Source of the DNA: Guyanagaster necrorhizus
Taxonomy: Eukaryota > Basidiomycota > Agaricomycetes > Agaricales > Physalacriaceae
NCBI RefSeq assembly: GCF_019112545.1
Contig: NW_025064969.1
Span: forward strand, 1-26,043
Length of the DNA stretch: 26,043 bases
Direction of reading: 5' to 3'
Shown: positions 1 to 10,957 of the stretch, piece after piece
Layout: each line of letters begins with the position of its first letter
Numbering within the stretch: position 1 is the stretch's first letter
The notes under the pieces: model-generated
What the model was told of the DNA's origin: nothing
Databases searched by the model: none
What the model saw: the letters and a program-made list of their open reading frames with translations, nothing else
Position numbers and translations under genes: made by a program

Positions 1-678
1 CAAATCGATCTTCTGCAGCTGGCCAAGACGACCAGGCTGTCGGCACGATGGCCATCCCTGACTCCGTATAAATGTCTGGCGGATGCATCTACGATGAAAA
101 TCAGTTACATGCCCTTACACTGCGAGAGAAGAGAACTTACGATGGACACAAGCACACCGGTCATGTCTGTTTCACAGTGGCTTTTGGTATAGGCTGGCGT
201 TGCATTCGTTTCTTGAGATGCTACGAGATACGCCGTTAGCGTGAGTAAGGTAGAATGTAGAAGCGAACCTACCAAGATCGCGATACCAACCTCCACCCGG
301 AACATCGGAGTTTCCTCTTCGATTTATTCGAGGGCGACAGCCTCTTCCTGGTTCCCCTGCTCTTCCTTGCGAGCCAGCATCTTCCAACCCTTCAGGGCTC
401 CTCTCGCAATCACCTTCTTCGTAATAGCAGTTGTGCCGACTTGGTTGCTCATCATGCTGATTAAGAGCAGAGGAGGACTGGAACTCCTCATCGCCCTCGT
501 CACAACAGTGATGATAATCCGATAGGAACAGTGGCTGCGAGGAAACAGTCAGTCGATGTCGAGGTACACGAAAATGAGAAAAGGGACCTACCATCTTATA
601 GGAGTTATTGTTCAAGAAACCCCGCCTACAGGTATGGCGGTACGGGTGTCGACCAGATAGGTCGAGATGGTTCCGCAT
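1..678 (-). CDS. Possible multi-exon gene, 3' part beyond the left edge
   Basis: I do not recognise the product. A candidate model on the minus strand starts at the ATG at 678-676 and joins 678-592, 534-273, 220-141 and 88-1. The three introns are 591-535 (57 nt, GTAGGT...CGCAG), 272-221 (52 nt, GTAGGT, CTAACG-like branch site, CGTAG) and 140-89 (52 nt, GTAAGT...CGTAG). All have fungal-type borders, and joining them keeps one open frame to the window edge, which is the main support. The predicted protein begins MRNHLDLSGRH, is rich in Gly, Arg and Glu in its middle, and shows no domain I know. An in-frame TAA lies 42-45 nt upstream of the ATG, so an upstream exon is possible only by splicing. 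Against the model: an open frame this long is expected about once by chance in a window of this size, and a second frame over 480-300 also looks protein-like but has a stop. Confidence 0.35.
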
Positions 679-3511
679 ATGCTTGATGGACCATAATGTC
701 TGGTCGCATCGGGTGCTTTATTGCGGATTGAATTCCTCTTCGGCACGACGAGTGATAGTGGAAATCGAAGCTTCCCACGTTTTGTTGCTGTTGGTAGAGC
801 ACAGCTGGTTGCGGTTGGTGTTCATGTTTGTGATGCAGGCAAGAGGATCCGCGGGGCCATTTATACGAGGAAAGGAGGGGTTGGGGGGAGGGTACTGACG
901 TCCGCCAATATAGGTCCAATATTCGTGCTTGCATGTAACCGCGTTCAAAACTGGCTTTTCAGTGGATGCACCTTTGGCGCCAGTGAACAGTCTCCTTCAA
1001 ATAATACACGGTCAACGACAGAGAAGAGCACAATAACAGGAATAGCCCACCCCTTCGGTGCTCTCACAGGTCTCGCCCGTACTTGAAGCAGAAGCGGCCC
1101 CAGTAAACATAGTCGTCGATTCTCGATACCGTTTGCATCCGCGGACAATAAATGCTCTTCTCGCATAGTAGCTGGACGAGCCTGGCTAACCATTATCGCG
1201 AAAAGCAGTTCAAAGCACATCACTCCCACCGACGGAGAGTTCGAGAGTCAAACAACGCACTCCTCGGGACGAAGCGTCTGATGGGACATTGCTATGTCCA
1301 GTAAACGCGAGAATCAGTCAAACCGGAAGTAACCTACCTCTTCCATATGTCGACGTGATTTTCCCAATCGAGGACCATCACCGATGACCGCTGAGCACTT
1401 CAGAGCCCATTGACAATGCTGTTGGCTTAATCTACGCGGTAGTCAGAACAACATCATTGCGACCAGCCAAAGTCCACTTACCAGCTTCTGAGCATCGATT
1501 TCGTTATAAATCTCCGCATATCGAAAAGGCGAAAAAAACCAAGACAAGCCGCTAGACCCGACTTTCTTCCATCCGAGAGACATATCCTTGCCCATTCCGC
1601 ATCACGTATCTTGGACCAGCAAAATGTGAGGCATGTGGACCCCAGTGATATAAAAGTGGCGACAGGACAAACTACCAAAACGGACAGTGGAAACTGAGCT
1701 GATCACTGAGAATGCTATATTGAACACAAGCCATATCGCGATACGGTAAGACCTGGCTGGTCATCGTGTTAGAGGATAGCGGGGTAAATCTCGAGCGGAA
1801 CATACGGAGCATTTACAGCAAACCCATTCTCGCATATGCTATTCGCCATCCAGCCACGAAGACCTTCACAAAATGGGGGTAACTGGTACAAGAGGAATCT
1901 ACCAGTGGTCCGAGTATTGTTCTTCCTAGATGAGAGGCGCCCTCTACACCAAGCGTTCAGTATATAGCCCGAAACATACGAACGGAAACGCACATACCTT
2001 CCAGAGCAGCAACGCAAATAACGATACAATGCCAGTGCTGCAGCGTACCTGCGAAGCTGCTCTATTCAACCACCTTGGCCACTCTGTTGGGATGAAACCT
2101 CGCGTGTACGCCCTTCAGGAGGGGATACCATGGTATTGACGAACATTTACTTCTCGAACAAGCGAATTTTCATCTAAATACACAAAGAAGCATATCAGAA
2201 AAAGTGCAGAAAAGTGAAGTTTACCTTCTTCCTTGCTGGTGCGGGAGCGAGCAGCTTTTATACCAGGAAACAGGACATTACACATGCAGAAAGTGCCTGT
2301 TTACGCGTGATAACAGTGACAGTAATGTGGATGGTCGCGGTTCGAGCGAAGGTTCCGTTCGCGTCCGTTGAGATCGTTGATCTTTGGTTAACCGGCCCTT
2401 ATGGTACAGCCACCAATAGTGTCCCGACTCCCGACTTCCTTCCGACTCTTCGCGGGTGCGACCAACAAGCGAACCTTGCTCTTGCTTTTCCTTCATGATA
2501 CATTCTACCGCTGGCATCGAGTACGGAAAGATAACAAAATTCTCTGATAAATACTTTTCTTCTATGCTGCTTGCACTGGGATCACCTTCAGCTTCCAAGA
2601 TGGCTATCCGACAAAACATGTTTTACTAGGCCGCTGTGCATGCTTCGTCCTGCTACATGTCCTCAAAGTTTTCCCAGCCCTGTATTCGAGATTCTCATGT
2701 CTTGCACTGAGCTTCTTGATAAGACAAATGTACGGCTATGGAATGTATTTTTGTCCTGTTTTGCGAAAGCCATGGATTTGGAGACTCTTTCAAGTATGAT
2801 ATATTTCAAAGCGTTTCTGGATTTATTCGCTGCAGCCACCTCCACTTGTTAGTTCGGTTATCGAGGCAACCGACTTGATGTTACCAGCTAGCCTTTTTTC
2901 AAGGTCAGGTCTCAATTTCTGGATGACCGCCACTGTATTGGAACACGTAGATGTGCCATTCGCTCACAAGAGTGACCGGAGTGTGGCCGTTTCTATGCCA
3001 TAACCTAAGGTAGGGACCGGTGCTTGTCATAAAACCGACTTTACAAGCTTTGACATTGTACGATTAGGAAAGGTGCTTCAACATCGATACGTGAGAAGCT
3101 CTAGTTTTTGATAACTTTTTAAATTTCTCTTGGCACCGAGAAAATGGTCTTTGTTTGCCACTGGAACTTCTCCCAGCCGCTGGTCTTAGCCCACAAATTG
3201 CCTAGGGCCACATGGCCAGTGTATGTCTCTGACCGCCCTGCCCGCCCTGCCTAGCGAAATTTTCAGGAGTGTAATCGTGACGACAAGATGGAAATGCTGG
3301 AATGTGCCGTGAGGACAAAGTCTTTGTCTTCTTCATCAATTGACAAGCAGGAGCTACAATGTTCTATTTTCTCCTTTTAGAAATCGTCGCAAGACAATGT
3401 TGAATGCCACTCGGCCCCCATGCACTTCCATTTCATTTAAAAAGCTCAGCTCATAGCTCGCAGAATATCACCTCCCCCCCCACCAACTCTCAGATTTTAT
3501 ACCACTCTGAA
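679..3511. other. No resolved gene
   Basis: No frame here can be defended as a gene. Short open frames occur on both strands, for example minus 2029-1769 and 1678-1478 and plus 2571-2852. They do not join through convincing introns into a continuous product, and their lengths are what random sequence gives. Splice-like motifs are present on the minus strand near 2220-2170 and 2000-1930, so a degraded or very exon-poor gene cannot be excluded. Confidence 0.4.
3234..3251. repeat. Perfect 9-bp tandem duplication
   Basis: The unit CGCCCTGCC occurs twice head to tail, about 260 bp upstream of the start of the Cys/His gene at 3512. It is short and may be chance, and no function is claimed. Confidence 0.6.
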
Positions 3512-4435
3512 ATGGCACCATGCGAAGTTGAACGCAGTGCGATGCTCACACTTGCTGACTGCGCTCTGGAGCAGATCCCTCTCTGGCTCAGGATGTATCC
3601 TGAAGATCGTGCCGTGAGGGCGTCTACGGTTGAAGACACCCCGGAGACGAGTAGCGACTGTGGTGGTCATAAGAGCGCTTCATCGTGCGTCCTTCCGGAA
3701 TGGTTTATATCGCAGCACACTGAGTGCGTATCTAGCGTTGACGGGGACGCTGGACGTCCGTCGAAGCTGGATAAGTACGAAGCTAGTCTGGTAGTATTTC
3801 AAGTGTATGTTATAATTCTGGATTGTCTTCACTGCATAGTACTGACGGCTTAACTCAGTCCTCACCTCATCGTCCATCGTTCCGAGCAACTGGCTGAGGC
3901 TTCTGGTTCCGCCAGGCACGTTCTTTTCACCTCTCATCCAACCCTTGCGTTTCTCACAATTAATCTCAATCTCAGCCCTCCCCTCCCTCCTCGCATTCCC
4001 CCACTACAAAACCGCGCTCAACGCTTCGACTTCGTTGACCTCAGCCGGATTCCCAAAGTCTACGAATGGCTTGTACGCAACGACACGTTGCTGCACAGTC
4101 ATTTCATGTCCGAGTGCACTTATCCGATGCCGAACCACAACGAATTCGGGAAGATGATCAGGAAGACTTGCCACGAACGCAAGGAGTTCCTAGACGCCGA
4201 CAAATGGGTTAAAGTCATTGAGAAGTATAGGGTCGTTTGCAAGGGATGTGATAGCGCCGTGGCACTGGACAGTCGCAATGGTTACTATTACCCTAACTTC
4301 TGGGTCAAGCATAGGTCTTTCTGCCCAGGCATTTACGCGATTTGGCTCAGGGAGAATGGGATGGGCATTGATTCAGACAAGAAATGGTTCAGGAAGCATA
4401 GGCAGTCAATTGAGGATACTAAAGCGAAATTGTGA
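3512..4435 (+). CDS. Cys/His (putative zinc-binding) protein, four exons, 252 aa
   Basis: Model: 3512-3684, 3736-3804, 3859-3915 and 3976-4435, stop included. The start ATG has a G at -3 and a G at +4 and lines up with the start of the paralogue at 22475; another in-frame ATG at 3404 would add 36 residues. Introns are 51 nt (GTGCGT...TCTAG), 54 nt (GTATGT...CTCAG) and 60 nt (GCACGT...CTCAG, a non-canonical GC donor). The model rests on alignment with the minus-strand gene at 21527-22475: all three introns fall at the same residue and in the same phase, and exon lengths differ only by 3, 6, 9 and 6 nt. Shared blocks include A(E/D)ASGSA before intron 3, then SEC(T/N)Y, EREF-like and W(V/I)KHRS(F/S)CPG. 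Cys188, Cys191, His212 and Cys216 form a C-x2-C-x20-H-x3-C site, so zinc binding, and perhaps DNA or RNA binding, is inferred. The exact function is unknown. There is no signal peptide or membrane segment. Confidence 0.85.
3685..3735 (+). other. Intron 1 of the Cys/His gene (51 nt, no stop)
   Basis: Begins GTGCGT and ends TCTAG, after the second base of a Ser codon. The paralogue splits the same Ser codon and continues Val-Asp, as here. The length is a multiple of three and the intron has no in-frame stop, so a retained transcript would encode 17 extra residues. Confidence 0.75.
3916..3975 (+). other. Probable GC-AG intron 3 of the Cys/His gene (60 nt, no stop)
   Basis: The sequence reads through in frame, so an ORF caller would treat it as coding. 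Removing it as GCACGT...CTCAG makes the protein run GSA-S-PPLPPRI. This matches GSA-I-APMPRRI in the paralogue, whose intron at that exact position and phase starts with the ordinary donor GTGCGT. Splicing is inferred from the paralogue. No transcript evidence is available. Confidence 0.65.
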
Positions 4436-5887
4436 AGCGATGGAATATAAAGAAAATTTCCTGGTATCTTGGCTCACACTCGTTTCATTATTTTGTAGGT
4501 CTTGGTTTGGACCACTCGTTTAAAGTTTATCGATATCACTGTGAATATCCATGCATTAGAATATTTTAATTCCGATTCTGGTTGTTATATGAATGGCTGC
4601 TGAACCGTAACTGGACTAGGCCAGATCCAAGGGCTCTGGAATACGAAGAATCGCCTCTTGCTAGGATGTCCCTGTCGTTTCCCAAATCGGGAGTCATCGC
4701 TTGGTTTTATTTGCTTACGAAGCCGTAGGTTCAGGCCTTCCGGGATCCGGTTTTCCTTCCGACCATCGTCATCTCCACTGACACGCACCCCATTCTCTTT
4801 CCCGCTCCATTCTATGCCTAGCATCTACCTTTTTCTGCCATTTTCTGGATGACGATGAAGAGGACGTATCATGGGTAACACGTGTGACAACTGGAACGGT
4901 AATTATTGCGCATTTCTGTCGCGCATACAAACACATTCTGACAAGATTTCTTAGGCATCACGTCTCGTACGACATAAATCCTCCATCGCCCTCGTCCTGG
5001 CGATTTTTCGTATTCCGGAGGGACTGATGGCTGCCAAAGGTCCTATTTCTTTGGAGGAAGCGATTTCATGACGGTCATATAGCTTGGAATAGGCGCGGCG
5101 GCCACTGATCAGATCACTGCTCGAGGTGATTCGACTTCCCTCCCGTTTGCTGTTCATGATGTATCTCACAAGACCTTTCTCAGTAATCGTGCATACACGT
5201 CGAAAGTAGCACCGACCTAGTTTGTGATGTATCGTCACTTTAGATGATTCACGAGAGGCAAAGCGTCCGTTCTCTCATTTTCCCTTCATACCTTTATTCT
5301 CAGCCGTGTACAGTCATCTGCCTCATTCCACTTTTTTGTAGCCGCAGAGTGAGGTGAGGTTGCTCTGGCTCTAATGAAACTGGTTGCTGAACTTCGGATA
5401 TTGAAAGAGGTTAGAGAATCATGCGGAGTGCTGGATATATGCTGAATCTTGGTTACAGGAACGAAACTTAGCCAACGTTACCGCCGACCACTGCTACCGG
5501 GAACAGGATCCACCCCCTCAACCATCAGGTGACGCTTTCAAGGTTGTCTGTTGTCTCCTTTTCATGGTTGACGTCGCCTGCAGCGAGTCCCAAATTGCCA
5601 CTTCCGCTCTTCGGTCTCATAAGAGCGTGCCACGGCCTCATAGCGTGTGGCGTACTGTATGCTGTCTATTTATCTTCACCGTATTTCCTTGCTGACCAGT
5701 CATCGATAGCGCTCATTGTCTACAACTTTTTGGAGCAGACAATCGTACGCCTAGCTGTGATACAATACTCTTGTCTCGAGTCCCCCGGAGACGGATGACA
5801 ATTTTGTCATGTTTCGAGGGGGTAGGTACTATACTTCTGTTGATGTATACAGATTCAATATTCATTCCAAGGTTCTGACCTTTGATG
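4436..5887. other. No resolved gene
   Basis: The minus strand has two open frames in the same phase, 5238-4951 and 4824-4585, separated by 42 codons that contain three stops. Their lengths (95 and 79 codons) are not unusual for random sequence here. The minus frame that starts in the repeat at 5962 continues through 5857-5471 with several stops, at about the random rate. This could be the decayed body of the repeat element, but that is not shown. Confidence 0.35.
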
Positions 5888-6001
5888 ACGGTATCGGGGA
5901 GGTTCCCGTGATATTTTCCCTGGTCGCCAGGGTACTTGTTGGATTTGGGCCGCAATAGACATGAATGTATCATCCTCTAGCCCTCATATACTTCTCATGA
6001 C
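5888..6001 (-). repeat. Dispersed repeat, left copy (inverted relative to the right copy)
   Basis: The reverse complement of 5888-5982 is identical over 95 bp to 25949-26043, and similarity continues with a few mismatches to about 6001. Read on the minus strand it has TATAT-containing sequence, then GGCTAGAGGATGATACATTC, then an ATG at 5962-5960. That ATG opens a 35-codon frame beginning MSIAAQIQQVPW, which ends in TGA at 5857-5855. Similarity fades upstream of about 6001. The homologous copy runs to the window end, so the true repeat length is unknown. It may be the 5' end of a mobile element or LTR, or of a duplicated gene. Confidence 0.85.
5918..5932. repeat. Perfect short inverted repeat within the left repeat copy
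   Basis: CCCTGG and CCAGGG are separated by three bases, so a 6-bp stem hairpin is possible. The same 15 bases occur in the right copy at 25999-26013. A role is not known. Confidence 0.6.
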
Positions 6002-6009
6002 GAGTTTCG

Positions 6010-9000
6010 CCCTGTGTCGTGAGTATTCATTGTTATGAAACAATGCCGTATCTGATGCAATAAATAGCATTCACTACCGTAACCGTAGGGTCTCCTTACG
6101 GTCTTGTCGGATCTCCTTTTTGCTCGCGAGGGTCATGGTCCGCTATCCAATTGCGGACGAGATCACTCAGGTTACAGAGAATTGGGAATAATGGTCCATC
6201 CAGAACAGCTGCAAAGGAAGTCAGTTCCGACACTAGACTCTCCAGTCCATACATGCGATCCTCGCACCGTTACAATCCATGACAATAACTGCTCTCGAAG
6301 AGGCATCTCGTGCGATGAGTCGCCCCATAGCCTTATGTAGGCTCATGTTTCAATCGCTCTCCTGAAGACGTTCACTTGGATTTCAGGGTCGAAAATATGT
6401 ATATTTACGTGCAGCTCTCGCCGTCCCAGTCACAACACTTTGTCTTTCAGTAGTCGACGTCAGGGGGACGAGGTGAGGCCTTTGTTGCAGGTCCCTATGT
6501 GCCGTTCTAAGTCTTTGCTAGTGCTGCTGGAATGGTGCATGATTTTTTCTCGGCGAGGTTTCCGCCATTCTCATGGCGATTAGGAACTCGCAAGGCTCTG
6601 AATCATAGGTTGTGTCATTAGGAATTGTCGGTACCTATAAGATGATTGATTATCAGTGGCTTCACATCAAATAGCCGTAGCATTGATTCCAGGCATCCTC
6701 GTCATTTTTCATTTTCAATGTGCATCTGAGAAGGCTAGTCGACTTTTGATACAGTCAACTTCACGTCAGCTTCGTGTGCTCTTTTTTACATGATGGTGAC
6801 AGTCTGAGGGTGGCAAATACTAAACATCTCCTTTGCTGCGGTTCCGTTCTCAGCATTGTCCCTTTCCCTTGTTCACGAGACTTGCGACTTGCTTGTATCC
6901 GATGTCGGCTGGATTAGAGAGGAATGTTCTACACCGTGTGTTAGTTTACGCATTAACTTTCAAGCCGTTGCTCCGCTCTAACGCATCCGCTAGCTTCTCC
7001 CGATGTTCCCACTCGCAATCACGACAGAATGCTATGTGCAATCACGATGTAGGTGTCATCAGTCATCGTGCTTCGTACGTTCGTGTCCTATACCTTGCTC
7101 ATCTGGAGCGGATGCTTCCTCGGTTTGAAGTACTGTTATTGCTCTGCACTGTGAAGCCAGCCCAACGGGGATGGTCTAAATTGGTGACCCGCAATACGTC
7201 TCGTAATGCGCGAAGACGCGGGGTAGCTCAAGGGGAAGGAAGCAAGGGGATGTTGGCGGATATAATAGGTTCCGATGTTTTTCTTTGATGCATTCTAATC
7301 ATGATTCATTACAGAAGAACTTCTCCACATAACAGGTTTGATGAAGCCAACGATTATCAAACCTGCTGCAGTATGCAAATCAGCGCTCTTGACGACTTTA
7401 GAAAGCCCCTTACGATACGCCAGGATCACGGAACAAAGCTGCAGTATCAGACGAGCTTCTTTCATAGGGTCAACTCCAACCAATTCATCCATGTACTACT
7501 GCACGCTGCACGCGATACCGTCTCTCCGAAGGTCACTCCCGGTCTGTGATCTCCGTGATATTACAGTGGTAGTTCACGGCATGTCTCGTTATCTATTATG
7601 TTTCAAGACGCCCATAGAGAGTCGCTTGTGCACTTCGGGATGGTCACTGATGGAGCTCCATGTCTCCTTCGACGAGCAATCGGTAATAGTGGCATTTCCG
7701 GAACGAAGGCTTTTTCGCGGCCCGCTACGCATTGGACGGCTTCGCCATCATCGCCGTTTATCGACGATGGGCTAGCTAGACCTTCGTTCAGCAGGCGCGG
7801 TCGGTCAAATCATGGCCGAGGCAACTGTTCGCATGTAGTTTCGCGCCACGGATATATCGCTCAGTGTTCAAGGGAGCATTCCCCCGCTAGCGACGAAATC
7901 TCCCTCTTCGCCGTTCGTGCTGGAAAAGATAGATTGATTAGAGGACTTCTCGTATAAACGTAGCCCTGAGTGATATTGCAGGAAGAATCAGACGACGTGC
8001 ACGACCTACGAGACGAGAGGAGACAGATGGGGATGTATCTGTTCGTTTGTGCTCTCTTGTTCGTTACCCATTCTTACGGTTCATTGCAGGAGAACCGAGT
8101 TTCGCTACTGCAGGGATGATGAAGCAAAGATGCCTCCACCGCGTCCAGGACACGATTCAGCCTTGTGGCTACGACAGCGAGCTGGCAATCATGCAGACGT
8201 TCAAGAGTATTTTCCTTGTCAAGAAGCTATTGTAACACGAATTCGATTCCTCCCTAGGTCCACGTTATCGGCTATTTTTGTTTCACGAAGCAATCACGAT
8301 GACTGATCCTTAATCCATTGAGACAGTCAAAAGGACGGTCTTTAAGGTGCTCCATATAGCAGCTATTGAACGACTCGGTTGAACCCTGGGCGCGTGGAAG
8401 GCCGTCCAGGTTTCTTCGGGGGCCACCATCTCCGTCGCTGTCGGTCATGTCGGCGTACTGTCCACGAGTCACTCTTGGACGAACACCTGATCCCCGAGCA
8501 TCTGATAGATTGTAGCAGATAAATCCGTTTTCATTTGCCCTTCACCTGGCACCGTGATGACATTCGAAGGGTGTGTGTGTGCCGCCAATTCCGATACATG
8601 CCCCAGGATGAACCGCTCAACCTGATGAGCTATGTGGGTATACGAATAGGACCGATTCCCGCGGTAGAGAAAGCCTAAATGGGTCAGTTTCAATGAGAAA
8701 GGGGGAACAGGTCGCTATGGTTAAGGTTCCGTCCCTGCATTTAGATGCAGTTTCTCACGCCCGTAAATTCTACCTTGGTGAATTTCTTCCCTAATGTTGC
8801 ATGGTTTTTGATATCTTACGGGACTTGCGAATTCTAGACCAGCGTCTGTATACTCTCAGTTTTCACCAATCGGGATGAATATCAGGTCGTCCTAGGCTTT
8901 AACAACGCGCATTCTCTTTTGTCAATGAACCTCACCCTTGGCAACTGACTATTAGATTGGAATGTGGATCAAATTTTGACCAAGCCTTTATCCACAACGA

Positions 9001-10957
9001 CATACGTCGGGATTACTTTTAATGATAAAGCCCGACGCATTTTTCTGCTGTGCTCAGGATCGCTCGACAGAAATTTATCTCTCATCCGCCTATTTTTGCC
9101 GCTTTTTGATTGACCCGAAATAGCTGCTCGCCGGGAGTGGCCTGAAGATAAAGATGCATCTTCCCCTTCGTCCTCCTTCCCAAATACCACGTATCTCGTG
9201 CGTGCCGAGCTGCGTCTTCCGCCGACCACGACTGTGAAATGTGCAATTTCTCAACTCGAGACTAACGTTCGAACACTTCATTGGAACCCATGATTTTGGG
9301 GTTCTCGTGTGTTTATAGTGTTAGTCGTAGATGGAAACCTTCTTTTGCGATGTACATGTGCCCCAATGAGTGAGTGAGTACACACGCAAAGCTAATATTT
9401 CATTCTTCTCTGTTGTCTACGGTGACGCGTGGTGTAGCAATAATTATGGCTAGAACTCCGTCTACACCATTAGTTCCGCGCCTTAGCTGATATCTGCATC
9501 CCAAGAAGACTGTTTGATACTAAACAATGGGTTCTCCTCGTGATAATGCCATACCCGTGGCTCTTTTTTCCCAGGCGATGAACTAAACACGAACAGACGA
9601 ACCTCGAGAGTGACAAGCGGACTCTTGATTGTGCCGTGTTCTATCACTATTCAATTCTGAAGATGCACCCATTACTCGACGCCGCTCAGCTGCACAGCCC
9701 ATCGTTAGGCGCCGTCTCAGTTGTGCGAAGAGGGATCCACATGGCTGCTGACATTTTGGCCGCTGCCGCTGGTGAGAATGATTGCCAAGTTTGTCGTCCA
9801 TCCGCTGATTGATTTACACTCAATAGCTCTTGGTCTCTCGTAAAGATGGTGATGCAGGAACTCTGATGGCTTGATCGCCGGCAGTGCAAGCAGCGTAAGT
9901 CTTCCTGGAGTCTCCCACCCACGCTCCTACGCGCAATAAGGGGTGATGATCGAATATATCCTCTAGAGGATAGGCTCATACCGTTAAACTCGGATTATGA
10001 GTCGCATTCGAGACCCTGGATAGGAAAAGAGAGCGTTCTGGATTCACGTTGCTTCTCGTTCTGGCATGATTGACGAACGAGCGATTACACGAGCTACTTC
10101 CGAATGGCGCATCTCGTTCGTATTCAATCGCTCGTGTGTCTTGTTTCCTGTTATGGAGCCTCTTCTTGCTCTTACATGTACTAGGTAGCCGCATAACCAT
10201 GACGTTAGTCACCGCCATGATTTATGAGGATTCAACTGACGCGATCATCCATGGATGGATAGCCTGGCCTAATCTGTCCTCCACTCGCTGCTCTTTGTAG
10301 ACTCGGCGTTGCGATATCCAGACCTTCAATGACAGGCCATCATTGATTGTAAGCTAGCGAACCGTTGGGGACAGAAAGCGAAGAACATAGGGTAGTGCCA
10401 GATAAGCTTGGAGATTTGGGCTTTTGTGGCGGCTTGTCGTACGTATTTCACTGTCGGGAGGGGGGACGTCCGGTCGTCACGATCTATGTCAGTTGTTACT
10501 GGAAAAGGCCAAGCTTCGCTCACTTAATATACGCAAGTGATAGTTCTCCTCGCTTTGGTGCCTCTTAAGTCTAGATTTGCTAATGACTCCGGTTATCATA
10601 CAATTCTTAATTAAATGCCTGTCTGAACCCGGGAGACTTGTTTTTTCAAAGTCGCCTGGAACGCCGACATGTCTACGCCGCTAAGTATTTTTCTCATTAC
10701 GAGACATTGTGTGCGAAAAAAAAAATGCATGATGCAATTAATCTGAATGTTGCTGTAACAATCCTGAAAGCGAGGTCGAATTCCTAGACTAGATAAGGCG
10801 TGTCTAGTAAGTAAGGCAGGACTTTTAGTAAGCGCGTAAGTAATAAGAACTTATGTTGTGTACAGTACGGTAACGATAATGAGCACATAGATACTTAGGA
10901 GCAGTAAGATCCGGTCATAATAAAGATTGTTCAATGCTTAGCAGTAAAAGGGAGGCC
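6010..10957. other. About 5 kb without a resolved gene
   Basis: The open frames here (longest 151 codons at 6833-7288 plus; others at 7338-7775 plus, 7598-7957 plus, 7492-7295 minus and 9229-8969 minus) overlap one another in different frames and show no motif I recognise. They do not connect through credible splice sites. Around 10800-10930, just beyond the P450 stop, the motif AGTAAG or GTAAGTAA recurs several times. The stretch is AT-rich and probably 3' flanking sequence. I see no terminal repeats, transposase motifs or RNA genes. Confidence 0.45.

Noticed and set aside
105..305. Minus-strand frame with a hydrophobic, membrane-like stretch
   Set aside because: Most of the hydrophobic segment lies in a well-formed 52-nt intron (272-221: GTAGGT, CTAACG, CGTAG). 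Splicing it gives a phase-consistent model with no membrane segment.
3404..3853. Single-exon reading of the first Cys/His gene ending at 3851
   Set aside because: The stop lies in the 54-nt intron 2, and the paralogue shows the protein continues across it.
5471..5857. Minus frame downstream of the left repeat as a decayed element gene
   Set aside because: About six stops in roughly 130 codons is the random rate, so protein-likeness is not evidence. It is kept only as a possibility.
6833..7957. Overlapping plus-strand frames of 119-151 codons as genes
   Set aside because: They overlap in different frames, lack motifs and fit chance expectations for a 26-kb window read in six frames.
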